From Clostridia bacterium (GTDB lineage Bacteria; Bacillota; Clostridia; Oscillospirales; CAG-272): a DNA stretch of 43,693 nt. The notes below the pieces were generated by a model. It made no database searches. It saw nothing but the letters and a program-made list of their open reading frames with translations, and was not told the origin of the DNA. Within the stretch, counting starts at the first letter, position 1, and every line of letters begins with the position of its first letter. Made by a program: the position numbers and the translations under genes. Positions 1 to 8,622 of this stretch are shown here, piece after piece. The stretch covers positions 1 through 43,693 of the forward strand of contig JAFTOB010000068.1 of assembly GCA_017451545.1 (NCBI GenBank). Direction: 5' to 3'.

Positions 1-729
1 GATTTCGCTTGGGACGTCTTCTGCGACTGGTACATCGAGCTTGCAAAGACACGCCTAAACGACAAGGAGAGCGAGAAGAATCTCGTGGCTCAGAAGGTCA
101 TCTGCTACGTGCTGACCGGTATTCTCAAGCTCCTGCATCCCTGTATGCCCTTCATCACCGAGGAGATCTACCAAGCTCTGCCCCACGACTGCGAGAGCAT
201 TATGATCTCCGAGTTCCCGACCGAGAGCGAGGCTCTGCGCTTCCCCGAGGAGGCCGAAAAGATGGAGCGCATCATAGATGCCATCACCGCTATCCGCGCC
301 CGCCGCTCGGATATGAACGTGGTTCCCTCCCGCAAGGCGAAGGTCTACATTGCCACAAAGTACACCGACAGCTTCAATGCCGACACCGCTATCTTCTTCC
401 AGAAGTTGGCCTCGGCCTCCGAGGTTGAGATCGCCGAGAGCTTTGACGCATCGGTCATTTCGGCTGACGATGCCGTTCAGATCATTACCGACTCTGCAAT
501 GATCCTCCTGCCCCTCTCGGATATTATCGACACCGAGAAGGAGCGCGCCAGACTGGCGAATGAGCTCGCAAAGCTCACCGAAAGCGCCGAGCGCATCGAA
601 AAGAAGCTGGCAAACGAGGGCTTTGTCGCCAAGGCTCCCGCCGCCGTCGTTGAAGGCGAGCGTGCAAAGCTTGCCAAGCTCAACGAGAACATCGAGGGCG
701 TAAAGGCCGCTCTCGCAAAGCTTAAATAA
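1..729 (+). CDS. valS: Valine--tRNA ligase, C-terminal part (5' end outside window)
   Basis: Open from the first base in frame 1 with no start, so this is the last 242 residues of a larger protein. The fragment begins inside the class I tRNA synthetase anticodon-binding domain (FCDWYIELAK, then HPCMPFITEEIYQ). It ends in a charged helical segment of about 65 residues, the coiled-coil tRNA-arm domain that is characteristic of ValS and absent from IleS and LeuS. ValS charges tRNA-Val in the cytoplasm. An intrinsic terminator follows immediately. Catalytic HIGH and KMSKS motifs lie upstream of the window and cannot be checked. Confidence 0.95.
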   Translation, partial: DFAWDVFCDWYIELAKTRLNDKESEKNLVAQKVICYVLTGILKLLHPCMPFITEEIYQALPHDCESIMISEFPTESEALRFPEEAEKMERIIDAITAIRARRSDMNVVPSRKAKVYIATKYTDSFNADTAIFFQKLASASEVEIAESFDASVISADDAVQIITDSAMILLPLSDIIDTEKERARLANELAKLTESAERIEKKLANEGFVAKAPAAVVEGERAKLAKLNENIEGVKAALAKLK

Positions 730-735
730 TACGAA

Positions 736-775
736 ACGAGGCTGATCCCGACGGGATCAGCCTCGTGTTTTTGTT
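736..775 (+). terminator. Intrinsic terminator of valS
   Basis: A 14-bp GC-rich stem (ACGAGGCTGATCCC and its complement) with a 3-nt loop, followed by GTTTTTGTTTT, starts 6 nt after the valS stop. Confidence 0.9.
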
Positions 776-820
776 TTGAACGAATTATAATTCGGCGGGA
801 GACGGTTTCTGTATAACGGG

Positions 821-1328
821 AAGATAAATGGGAGTTTGCCGGCTTAAGCTGAGCCCCTCTTTGAAAGTTTTGATAAAACTTTTTCAAAAGTTTTTCGGGA
901 GCCGGCGCCGAAACGCCGGTCGAGCTCCGCAGAGCTCGAAATCCCCCTTTTTGCGTCTCGGAAAAAAGAAGCGAAAAATTGGGTATGCAGCACCGACACG
1001 GTGCAAATACCTAATTTTTGGCTTGTTTTTTCAGCAAAAAAAGCAAATAGAATTGGCAAGGCAAAGCCGCTGTGGCCTTTAATATCTTACAGTGGCAATA
1101 TTAGTTTAAACCGTTCGTTTGCGCGGCCTGAAAAACAAGCCAAATTTTAGGTATTTCATACCCAAAATTTCGCTTCTTTTTCACTGAAGCAAGGGCCGCG
1201 TGGAGTATTTCGCGCTCTGCGGAGCGCGACCAACGGGTTGCCGTTGGATCGCAAAAAACTTTTGAAAAAGTTTTATCAAAACTTTCAAAGAGGGGTTAGG
1301 CTTAGACCTTGAAACTCCAATTTATCGG
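821..1328. repeat. About 508-bp nested palindromic element (MITE-like)
   Basis: This gene-free region is one large imperfect inverted repeat centred near 1075. Positions 854-895 are the perfect complement of 1254-1295 (42 bp). Outside that, GATAAAT..GAGTTT at 823 matches ATTTATC at 1320. Inside it, GAAGCG..TGGGTATG (about 970) and AATACCTAATTTTTGGCTTG (about 1005) match mirrored copies near 1140-1185. Each arm also carries its own small hairpin (GAGCTC CGCA GAGCTC; CGCGCTC TGCG GAGCGCG). No transposase-like frame is present, and short open frames on both strands are by-products of the symmetry. It could be a non-autonomous transposon or a structured repeat. Confidence 0.8.
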
Positions 1329-1345
1329 CGCGATATTTGTCTGTA

Positions 1346-2497
1346 TCACAGCTCGAGGGCTACGGCGACGATGCGCTTTGCGGCTTCGGCGAGAGAGGCG
1401 AGGTATGCGCGCTCGTTGCCCGAATGGATATCCTTGCCGCGGACGCCCAGTGAATCGATGCAGGGGATGCCAGACTCGGTGACGTATGCAGCATCCGAAC
1501 CGCCGTTGCGGCGAACGCCCTCAAGGGTGGGCAGTCCGTGCTTTTCAAAGGCGACGTTCATTTTTCGGAGCAGCTCTGCGTTGTGGTCGGTCAGCTCCAT
1601 TGCGATACGGCCGCCCTCGTTCACGACCTCGCAGGTGCAGCCCGGCACGTGTACGGTCTCTGCCACCTTTTGCGCGTAGCTGTCCATCCACTCCCTCTGC
1701 TCGGCGGTGGCGTAGCGGACGTTCACCTTGAAAACGCACTTGCCGGGCACGGTGTTGACCACAGTTCCGCCCGAAACTATGGCGCAGTTGCAGGTCAGGC
1801 CGTCATCGTCCTTAATTTTGTCGAGCATTATCATTTTGTGGGCGGCGTCGATAATGGCATTTGCACCGTCGGTGGCGCATTTAGACGAGTGCGCCTCCTG
1901 CCCCGTGACAGTGAAGGTGTAGCTCACGATGCCCTTGCGCGCGATGCAAGCCTTGCCCTGCGAGTGACCCTCAAGATTGAGAAACGCCGCGGCATTCTTT
2001 GACTTTTCGCACATAAAACGGATAGTCTCGCCGTCGCTCAGCGTGCTGTTGACCTCCTCGTCGCTCTGCAAAATGAGCTTGACGGGGCGCAGATCGAAGC
2101 CCTCGCTGTCCATCGCATCCATAGCCAACAGCGCGGCGACTATTCCGCCCTTGCAGTCGCAAACACCGGGACCGTATATCATTTCCCCGTCTATGCGGAC
2201 GGGTGGCGTGCCGAAGGAGCCCACGGGGTGGACTGTGTCCATATGCCCCGAAAGGCAGATTGGTGAAGAGTCGGCACTCGGATTTATTACGATGCAGGCC
2301 GCATTGCCCGACACGGGTTGCGGGAAATGCTCTGTTTCCCAGCCCTTTTTCTCGGCGAGGGCCGTTATATACTCACAGACGGCATCCACTCCCGCCTTGA
2401 AGCTCGTGGGGCTTTCTATGTTACAGATATCCTCCCACACGCGGAGGTATTCTTTTTCGAGATCATCTATTCTGTCAAATATTTTCGTCGCGTTCAC
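1346..2497 (-). CDS. M20 family metallopeptidase (CPG2/ArgE/DapE type)
   Basis: A 383-aa cytoplasmic zinc peptidase or deacylase. Family metal-binding motifs are present in order: GHMDTVHP near residue 83, GPGVCDCKGG near 110 (bridging Asp), the SDEEVN catalytic Glu pair near 146, the LEGH ligand near 175, and a C-terminal DIHSGNE near 358. Between them lies the dimerisation lid (VSYTFTVTGQEAHSS). Best match is the glutamate carboxypeptidase-like branch of M20; the substrate is not predictable. The start is GTG, chosen because AAGGAG sits 8 nt upstream. It is transcribed divergently from the GH78 gene from its own strong promoter. Confidence 0.88.
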   Translation of the reverse strand: MNATKIFDRIDDLEKEYLRVWEDICNIESPTSFKAGVDAVCEYITALAEKKGWETEHFPQPVSGNAACIVINPSADSSPICLSGHMDTVHPVGSFGTPPVRIDGEMIYGPGVCDCKGGIVAALLAMDAMDSEGFDLRPVKLILQSDEEVNSTLSDGETIRFMCEKSKNAAAFLNLEGHSQGKACIARKGIVSYTFTVTGQEAHSSKCATDGANAIIDAAHKMIMLDKIKDDDGLTCNCAIVSGGTVVNTVPGKCVFKVNVRYATAEQREWMDSYAQKVAETVHVPGCTCEVVNEGGRIAMELTDHNAELLRKMNVAFEKHGLPTLEGVRRNGGSDAAYVTESGIPCIDSLGVRGKDIHSGNERAYLASLAEAAKRIVAVALEL

Positions 2498-2526
2498 CGT
2501 TCGGTCTCCTTGAACTGTTTTTTTCG

Positions 2527-2555
2527 ATTATAGCACAAATCCAGAAAAAAGTCAA
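2527..2555 (-). promoter_or_regulatory. Sigma-A promoter of the M20 peptidase gene
   Basis: On the minus strand TTGACT (2555-2550), 17-nt spacer, TATAAT (2532-2527). The -35 box lies only 6 bp from the opposite-strand -35 box of the GH78 promoter, so the two promoters form a back-to-back pair (AAAAGTCAA..TTGACTTTTT). Confidence 0.85.
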
Positions 2556-2561
2556 TCCGCC

Positions 2562-2590
2562 TTGACTTTTTGCCCGTATGCGTGTATAAT
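2562..2590 (+). promoter_or_regulatory. Sigma-A promoter of the GH78/GH106-like operon
   Basis: TTGACT (2562-2567), 17-nt spacer, TATAAT (2585-2590), about 35 nt before the AAAGGAG ribosome site of the GH78 gene. Confidence 0.85.
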
Positions 2591-2630
2591 GATTTTACAA
2601 AAATTTTCTCGGCAGAAAAAGGAGACAATT

Positions 2631-4943
2631 ATGAAGCTTTCAAAAAAATTCATATCGGCCACGAGGGAGACGAGCAGCTACGCGCGCCCCATCCCCGCGC
2701 CCTATTTCCGCAAGAATATTGAGATAACCGAGTCGCCCGCCAAGGCTGAGCTGTCTGTCTGCGGTCTCGGCTTTTACCGCTTCTGGCTTGACGGCGTTGA
2801 GCTGACGCGCGGTCATCTTTCACCCTATATTTCAGCATCCGACGACATACTTGACTATGACGTTTACGAACTGACGGACAGGCTGACCGTCGGCCGCCAC
2901 ACCCTTGCCTTCTGCCTCGGAAACGGAATGCAGGACTGCTTTGGCGGCTACGTTTGGGACTTTGATCAGTGCGCCTGGCGTTCCTCACCCAAGCTGGCGA
3001 TCTGCCTTGAGCTGACAGACGAGAAGGGCGAGGTTGCCTCTATCGAGGCCGACGAAAGCTTCCTTTGCGCCGAGTCGCCCACGGTGTTTAACGATCTGCG
3101 CTGCGGTGAATGCTACGATGCGAATCTTGAGATCGTGGGCTGGAATCTGATAGGCTTTGACGACAGCGCGTGGGCTCACGCCATAGCCGTTGAAGCCCCC
3201 CGAGGACGCGCCAAGGTCTGCGAGGCCGCGCCCATCGTCGAGACGGGTCGCTTGTCCCCTGTTTCTGTAAAGCCCGACACCCGTCTCGTTTCAAGATATT
3301 TTGACGATCTTTCGGAGATCGGCTATCTTTACGATTTCGGGGTCAACCTTGCGGGTATCCCCGAGCTTCATATCAAGGGAAAGAAGGGGCAGAAGGTCGA
3401 GATGATCTTCGGTGAGTACGTAAATGCCGAGGGCGAGTTTGAGATCGACAATATTTCCTTCCGCCACAGCGTTTCTCGTGGACTTCCCCCCTATATGCAA
3501 AAGGACGTGTACGTCTGCCGCGGCGAGGGCGAGGAGGTCTGGTCGCCGTCCTTTACATATCACGGCTTCCGCTATGCGCTGGTGTGGGGCATCGAGCCCG
3601 AGCAGGCAGAGCCCGAGCTTCTGACCTACCGCGTGATGAACACCGAGCTTGTCGAGATCGGCAATTTCTCCTGCTCGGACGCCACGCTCAACGCCCTGCA
3701 GACCATGGTTCGCCGCGCTACTTTGGCGAATTTCTACCACTTCCCCACCGACTGTCCCCACCGTGAGAAAAACGGCTGGACGGCAGACGCCGCGCTGTCG
3801 GTCGAGCACACCCTGCTCAATCTGACCCCCGAGCGCAATTACAAGGAATGGATGCACCATATTTTAGCGGCGATGGACGATCGCGGTGCTCTGCCCGGCA
3901 TCGTGCCCACGGGCGGTTGGGGCTTCCATTGGGGCAACGGCCCCGCGTGGGATCAGGTGATAATTACCCTTCCCTATCTGCTTTATCGCTACCGCGGCGA
4001 CCTTGAGTGCGCGAAAAACGCCCTGCCCGGTCTGCTCCGCTACGTGAACTATCTTACCACCCGCCGCGACGAGCGCGGACTTATTGCCATCGGTCTCGGC
4101 GACTGGTGCGCACCCTATACCTTCGAGCATCCGAGCTATAAATACCGCGCTCCGCTGGTTTTCACCGATTCTGTTATTTCAATGGACATCTGCGAAAAAA
4201 CGGCCTTCCTTTTTGAAAAGACGGGTCAGCGCGCGCAGGCCGACTTCTGCTACGCGGTGGCAGGTGAGCTCAAAGCGGCGATCCGAGAGCATCTTGTTGA
4301 CCTTGAAACTATGACCGCCGTGGGCGTCGGCACTGCCACGCCCGGTGCGCAGACCTCTCAGGCTATGGCAATTTTCTACAATATATTCACCGATGAGGAA
4401 AAGCCTGCGGCATTCCGCGTACTGCTCCGCAAGATACGCGAGGGGAACGATCACCTTGACACCGGCGTGCTGGGCGCGCGCGTGATCTTCCACGTGCTTT
4501 CGGAGTTCGGGCAGGCCGATTACGCTTATAAGATCATGACAGACACCGAAGCTCCCTCCTACGGTCACTGGGTGGCTCGCGGCGAGACCGCGCTGCCCGA
4601 GAACTTTTTGCGCTACGATCAGCACGTCGATTCCCTCAACCACCACTTCTTCGGAGACGTCAGCGCGTGGTTTATAAAGTCTGTTTGCGGCATCAATCTC
4701 AACCCCGACTGCGAGGACTTGAATTTCGTGCGCATCGCGCCCCACTTCCTCTCGGCCCTCGATCACGCGAAGGCTTATCATATAGCTCCCGCAGGCAAGA
4801 TCGCCGTTGAGTGGGTGAGATGCGGCGAGAAGATCGAGCTGACTCTTGAAATTCCCGAAGCCATGCGTTTTGAGCTTATACCCGATTTCGGTTGGCGAAT
4901 TTCGGCTCAAGACGGCGCAAAATACACTTTTGAAAGAGCTTAA
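2631..4943 (+). CDS. Alpha-L-rhamnosidase, GH78 family
   Basis: A 770-aa protein that should release terminal alpha-L-rhamnose from plant or microbial glycans. The first ~330 residues form beta-sandwich/N-terminal rhamnosidase domains (YRFWLDGVELTRGHLSPY). The (alpha/alpha)6 catalytic domain starts near residue 350 and has the hallmark PTDCPHREKNGWTADA with the acidic general-acid cluster. Later come HLDTGVLGARV, YGHWVARGETALPE and SLNHHFFGDVSAWF, all GH78 signatures. The start at 2631 is preceded by AAAGGAG at 6-nt spacing; an upstream ATG-like extension overlaps the promoter and is rejected. No signal peptide, so it is probably intracellular and acts on imported oligosaccharides. The stop is 1 nt from the next start. 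Confidence 0.9.
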   Translation: MKLSKKFISATRETSSYARPIPAPYFRKNIEITESPAKAELSVCGLGFYRFWLDGVELTRGHLSPYISASDDILDYDVYELTDRLTVGRHTLAFCLGNGMQDCFGGYVWDFDQCAWRSSPKLAICLELTDEKGEVASIEADESFLCAESPTVFNDLRCGECYDANLEIVGWNLIGFDDSAWAHAIAVEAPRGRAKVCEAAPIVETGRLSPVSVKPDTRLVSRYFDDLSEIGYLYDFGVNLAGIPELHIKGKKGQKVEMIFGEYVNAEGEFEIDNISFRHSVSRGLPPYMQKDVYVCRGEGEEVWSPSFTYHGFRYALVWGIEPEQAEPELLTYRVMNTELVEIGNFSCSDATLNALQTMVRRATLANFYHFPTDCPHREKNGWTADAALSVEHTLLNLTPERNYKEWMHHILAAMDDRGALPGIVPTGGWGFHWGNGPAWDQVIITLPYLLYRYRGDLECAKNALPGLLRYVNYLTTRRDERGLIAIGLGDWCAPYTFEHPSYKYRAPLVFTDSVISMDICEKTAFLFEKTGQRAQADFCYAVAGELKAAIREHLVDLETMTAVGVGTATPGAQTSQAMAIFYNIFTDEEKPAAFRVLLRKIREGNDHLDTGVLGARVIFHVLSEFGQADYAYKIMTDTEAPSYGHWVARGETALPENFLRYDQHVDSLNHHFFGDVSAWFIKSVCGINLNPDCEDLNFVRIAPHFLSALDHAKAYHIAPAGKIAVEWVRCGEKIELTLEIPEAMRFELIPDFGWRISAQDGAKYTFERA

Positions 4944-4944
4944 A

Positions 4945-7929
4945 ATGACCGAATTTGACATAAACCGCTTCCGTCGGCCAGACAGCTCGCGGCGCGGTCT
5001 GCCCTTCTGGGCTTGGAACACCGACGTGACCGCCGATAAGGTGGCGCATCAGGTGAAGATCTTCAAAAAAATGGGCTTTGGCGGCTTCATCATCCACGCC
5101 CGAAAGGGTCTGCGCACCGAATATATGGGTGAGCATTTTATGGATATGGTGCGCCTCGCCATCAAGTGCGCTGCCGAGAGCGGTCTGCGCGTCTGGCTTT
5201 ACGATGAGGACGGCTGGCCCTCGGGCTATGCGGGCGGCTCTGTTACGGTGGAGAAAAAGTACCGTCAAAAGACCCTGCTTTTCACAAAAAAAGAGCTTGC
5301 CGCCCTGCCCCGTGAAGAGGCTATCGAGCGCGGCGAGCCCTATCTGCTGGCGCGATATGATGCAGAGCTTTGTGACGGATATCTGAAAAGCTATGGTATG
5401 CGAAGCGACGGGGCGGTCTTTGCCTACGTAATGACCGCTCCCGACAATCCGCGCTTCAATTATCAAGCATATATTGACACTATGAACCGCGCGGCGGTGG
5501 AGCGTTTTATCGAGCTGAGCCACGAAAAGTATCTTGCCGAGCTCTGCGGCTTTGAGGGCGTGGAGGCCATTTTTACCGACGAGCCCCAGATCGCCCGCGT
5601 TGAGCCCTTGACTCTTTCGGAGATTGGGGACGGTTTTGAGGTATCCATCCCTTGGAGCGACGATCTGCCGCAGACCTATTTTGAGGCCTACGGGGAGGAT
5701 ATTTTGCCCCTGCTTCCGAAGGTGATATTTGAGCCTGCGGACGGCAAAAACGCAACACGGTACCGCTTTAACGCCCATATTGCCCACCGTTTCCGCGAGG
5801 CGTTTTCGAAGCCCATCGGAAAATGGTGCCGCGAGCACGGCATAAAATTTACGGGGCATTATCTCTACGAGCAGTCCCTTGAGGTGCAGTCGCTTTCCCT
5901 GCGCGACGTGATGCGTAACTACGCCGAAATGGATATACCCGGCATCGACGTTTTGCTCGGTGGCTACGAATTTACCACCGCTCTGCAGTGCCGCTCGGCG
6001 GCGCATCAGTACGGGCGGACGCAAATGATGTCCGAGCTCTACGGCGTGACCAACTACACCGCCGATTTCCGCGATTATATTTCTCAGGGCAACTGGCAGG
6101 TCGCCCTCGGCGTGACCGAGCGTGTGCCCCATCTGACTTGGATGTCCATGAAGGGCGAGGGCAAGCGCGACTACCCTGCCAATTTCGGCTATCAGGCGCC
6201 GTGGCACCGAGAATTTTCGGCGGTCGAGGATCATTTTGCCCGCTTGAACGAATTTTTGCATGCGGGGCGGCCGACGGTACGCCTCGGCGTGATCCATCCT
6301 ATGGAGAGTCATTGGCTGATCTATGGCCCCGAGGACAAAAACGGCTCTCTTCGCCGCGCGCGGGACGAGGAGTTCCACAAGACCTGCGAGTGGTTGCTTT
6401 TCGGCGGTCTTGACTTTGATTACATAAACGAGGATCTGCTGCCCGAGCAGTTTGACGGCGAGGGCAAGGTAGGCGAAATGCGCTACGATGCCGTGCTTGT
6501 GCCGAACTGTCTGACCCTGCGATCGAGCACTCTCGAAATACTGCAAAAAATGCAAAAAATCGGCATACGTGTGGTGTTTTCGGGGAATATTCCGAGCCTT
6601 GCGAACGGCCTTGCCTACGCGTCGGTTGCGAATTTTGCCGCGGGCTGTGAATGTGTCGCACACACGGAGGCGGCCATTCTCGGCGCGTTTTCAGAGCTTC
6701 GCGGCCTTCGTCTTACAAATGGCGGTAAGCCCGACGGCAGATATCTCGCCTGTGAGCGCGAGATCGGCGGCGACCGTTGGGTGTTCTTCACGCCCGCGCG
6801 CGGTCTTGACAAGTCGAGCACCGCGCGGCGCGAGTATGAGATCACCGTTGACGGTGAATATATCCCTACTGTTTTTGACACCTTCACGGGTGCGACCCGT
6901 CTGCCCGAATTTGAGCAAAAGGACGGCAAAACCCACATACGTGTGGCGTTATTTGAGTATGACAGCCTGCTTTTGCGGCTCAGAAAGGGTCGCGGCGCGG
7001 GCAAAGCTATACCCGAAAGTCGGGCAGAAAAATGCATAACGCCCACGCTGATATCTGTCGAGCGGTGCGAGAAAAACGTACTGCTGCTCGATATGGCAAA
7101 GTATTCGATCGACGGCGAGAATTTCGTCGGTGAGGAAGAAATAATGCGGATCGATGCCGCCGCGCGGCGCGCACTCGGTCTGCCATCCATTGCGGGAAAG
7201 GTGTCGCCCCAGCCCTACACGGTTGCGGACGACGTAAAAAAGACGGTCTGCCTGCTCTTTGCCTTTGAATGTGAGTGCGAGCTCGAGGCCGAGCTTGCCT
7301 TTGAAGGTGCAAGCTCGGTCAGGCTCAACGGCGAGCGCGTTTCGCTCCGCTCTGTCGGGCATTACGTTGACCGCGACATCAAGCGCGTTTCCCTACCCCG
7401 CCTCGCGCGTGGCGAAAATCTGCTTGAGGTCGAGCTTTGCATCTCAAAGACGGTTGGCGTTGAGCCCATGTACCTGCTCGGCGACTTTAACGTGCGTCTT
7501 GACGGCGGTCGGAAGATCCTTTCATCGCCCGCGCCCGTCAAGTCTCTCGGAAGCATAAAGGATTCGGGAATGCCCTTTTACGGCGGCAATCTTGATTATC
7601 TTTTCGAGTTCGAGTGCAAGGGCGGCGACCTTGAGCTGACACTTCCCTCTTACAGCGGCGAGCTTGTAGCCGTTTATCTCGACGGGGAGCGAAAGGATCG
7701 GATCATTCTGCCACCCTATGCCCTGACACTTAAAAACGTGTCGGCAGGTCGGCATGAGCTGAAGCTCCGCCTTTTCGGCAACCGCCACAACACCTTCGGC
7801 TCGCTCCACTGGGCAAAATACGACCCCTACTGCGGCCCCATGCATTGGCGCAAATCGGGCGAGGATTTCACCTACGATTACCGACTGTGCAATATGGGGA
7901 TCACGGATATGCCGAGGCTGAAAAATTAA
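4945..7929 (+). CDS. Large glycoside hydrolase, GH106-like (probable alpha-L-rhamnosidase)
   Basis: 994 aa, starting 1 nt after the GH78 stop with GAAAGAG as ribosome site inside the end of GH78. The N-terminus has the pattern of GH106-related TIM-barrel enzymes: LPFWAWNTDVTADKV, then GGFIIHARKGLRTEY, then VWLYDEDGWPSGYAGG (within residues 18-100). A conserved acidic motif FTDEP is at about 212, and HGIKFTGHYLYEQ and QMMSELYG follow. The C-terminal third is beta-sandwich in character (VRLNGERV, VYLDGERKDR). No signal peptide. Pairing with GH78 suggests joint hydrolysis of rhamnose-containing oligosaccharides. The family call rests on motif memory; GH2-like relatives are an alternative. Confidence 0.75.
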   Translation: MTEFDINRFRRPDSSRRGLPFWAWNTDVTADKVAHQVKIFKKMGFGGFIIHARKGLRTEYMGEHFMDMVRLAIKCAAESGLRVWLYDEDGWPSGYAGGSVTVEKKYRQKTLLFTKKELAALPREEAIERGEPYLLARYDAELCDGYLKSYGMRSDGAVFAYVMTAPDNPRFNYQAYIDTMNRAAVERFIELSHEKYLAELCGFEGVEAIFTDEPQIARVEPLTLSEIGDGFEVSIPWSDDLPQTYFEAYGEDILPLLPKVIFEPADGKNATRYRFNAHIAHRFREAFSKPIGKWCREHGIKFTGHYLYEQSLEVQSLSLRDVMRNYAEMDIPGIDVLLGGYEFTTALQCRSAAHQYGRTQMMSELYGVTNYTADFRDYISQGNWQVALGVTERVPHLTWMSMKGEGKRDYPANFGYQAPWHREFSAVEDHFARLNEFLHAGRPTVRLGVIHPMESHWLIYGPEDKNGSLRRARDEEFHKTCEWLLFGGLDFDYINEDLLPEQFDGEGKVGEMRYDAVLVPNCLTLRSSTLEILQKMQKIGIRVVFSGNIPSLANGLAYASVANFAAGCECVAHTEAAILGAFSELRGLRLTNGGKPDGRYLACEREIGGDRWVFFTPARGLDKSSTARREYEITVDGEYIPTVFDTFTGATRLPEFEQKDGKTHIRVALFEYDSLLLRLRKGRGAGKAIPESRAEKCITPTLISVERCEKNVLLLDMAKYSIDGENFVGEEEIMRIDAAARRALGLPSIAGKVSPQPYTVADDVKKTVCLLFAFECECELEAELAFEGASSVRLNGERVSLRSVGHYVDRDIKRVSLPRLARGENLLEVELCISKTVGVEPMYLLGDFNVRLDGGRKILSSPAPVKSLGSIKDSGMPFYGGNLDYLFEFECKGGDLELTLPSYSGELVAVYLDGERKDRIILPPYALTLKNVSAGRHELKLRLFGNRHNTFGSLHWAKYDPYCGPMHWRKSGEDFTYDYRLCNMGITDMPRLKN

Positions 7930-7932
7930 AAC

Positions 7933-7961
7933 AAAAAGAGGGCAAATTTTGCCCTCTTTTC
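7933..7961. terminator. Bidirectional terminator
   Basis: Near-perfect hairpin with AAAAGAGGGCAAA facing TTTGCCCTCTTTT. It lies between the convergent GH106-like and XRE genes and supplies a T-run on both strands. Confidence 0.85.
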
Positions 7962-7971
7962 TGATATTTGT

Positions 7972-8211
7972 TTATACAAGGCGGTCAAGGCTGACCCCAA
8001 ATATCTCCGCAAAGCCCTTGAGCTCAATATCGGTAACGAATCTTTTTCCGCACTCTATTCTTTGAATGGCGTTTTTATCCACGTCTATGCCGATGAGCTG
8101 CATTTTATCGGCAAGACCTCTCTGCGAGAGCTTTGTTGGGTATGCCAATCTGAGCTTGCGAATATTTTCTCCGCACAAATTATTTTTTCCCTCGTTTTTG
8201 TTTTTAAACAT
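7972..8211 (-). CDS. XRE-family helix-turn-helix repressor
   Basis: 79 aa, essentially a single HTH_3/Cro-C1 DNA-binding domain: NIRKLR at the first helix, SQRGLADKM in the helix-turn-helix, NAIQRIECGKR as the recognition helix, and LKGFAEIFGVSLDRL at the end. The start at 8211 is chosen because GGAG lies 6 nt upstream; an earlier ATG at 8223 has no ribosome site and lies within the operator side. Codon use is AT-rich (ATA, TTA, AAA), unlike the GC-rich neighbours, which suggests later acquisition. Probably represses its own and the divergent AbrB-like gene. Confidence 0.85.
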   Translation of the reverse strand: MFKNKNEGKNNLCGENIRKLRLAYPTKLSQRGLADKMQLIGIDVDKNAIQRIECGKRFVTDIELKGFAEIFGVSLDRLV

Positions 8212-8224
8212 TTTGTACTCCATT

Positions 8225-8295
8225 TTGACATTTAGTGATTGACAAAATCATTATATTATGTTAGAATACATAATATGACATTCACTAAATGTCAA
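8225..8295. promoter_or_regulatory. Divergent promoters with paired operators for the XRE/AbrB pair
   Basis: TTGACATTTAGTGA (8225-8238) is the exact inverted complement of 8282-8295. Plus promoter: TTGACA 8239-8244, 17-nt spacer, TAGAAT 8262-8267. Minus promoter: TTGACA 8295-8290, 17-nt spacer, TATGTA 8272-8267. One operator abuts the plus -35 box and the other contains the minus -35 box, so one dimeric repressor could shut both promoters. Confidence 0.8.
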
Positions 8296-8318
8296 TATTA
8301 ATAAAGGTAAGAGGAAAA

Positions 8319-8588
8319 ATGAAAAACAGACCAGGAGCTATAAAGGAGGTTGACGGTATCGGAAGAATCGTCATACCCAAAGAATTGAGAGAGCGGTTCG
8401 GGTTAACCAAAAGCGGAGTGGGAATTATAAAAGAGGTCGACAGCCTTGGAAGAATCGTCTTACCAAAAGAATTAAGGGAGCGGTTCGGAATAATCAACAA
8501 CGTCGAAATCGTAGCTACCGAATTTGGATTGCTGTTAAGAAGTCCGGAATATAAGCTTGTAAAAATAGAAAATAATGATAACAAATAA
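8319..8588 (+). CDS. AbrB/SpoVT-like transition-state regulator with duplicated half-domain
   Basis: 89 aa. The swapped-hairpin motif appears twice: IKEVDGIGRIVIPKELRERFG near residues 8-28 and IKEVDSLGRIVLPKELRERFG near 41-61. Only the second copy continues into the normal second half (NNVEIVATEFGLLLRSPEY). The DNA of the two copies is also similar, so this is a recent internal duplication of roughly 100 nt. A GTG near 8419 would give a normal-size AbrB domain but has a weak ribosome site; 8319 has GAGG and AAAGG upstream. AT-rich like its partner XRE gene. Likely a DNA-binding regulator of unknown targets. Confidence 0.85.
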   Translation: MKNRPGAIKEVDGIGRIVIPKELRERFGLTKSGVGIIKEVDSLGRIVLPKELRERFGIINNVEIVATEFGLLLRSPEYKLVKIENNDNK

Positions 8589-8622
8589 GGCAGAGAAGCT
8601 TGCTTCCCTGCCTTCTGTATTT
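8587..8622 (+). terminator. Intrinsic terminator after the AbrB-like gene
   Basis: AAGGCAG and CTGCCTT flank an inner GAAGC/GCTTC stem, followed by CTGTATTTTT. It touches the carD stop, so it lies between convergent genes. Confidence 0.65.

Noticed and set aside
828-1082. Short frames on both strands inside the palindromic element (also 844-1059)
   Set aside because: Mirror symmetry of the element opens frames on both strands; they have no start signals or protein-like composition.
4876-6663. 595-codon minus-strand open frame opposite the GH106-like gene
   Set aside because: Codon-bias shadow of a GC-rich gene; the plus-strand protein has family motifs and a ribosome site.
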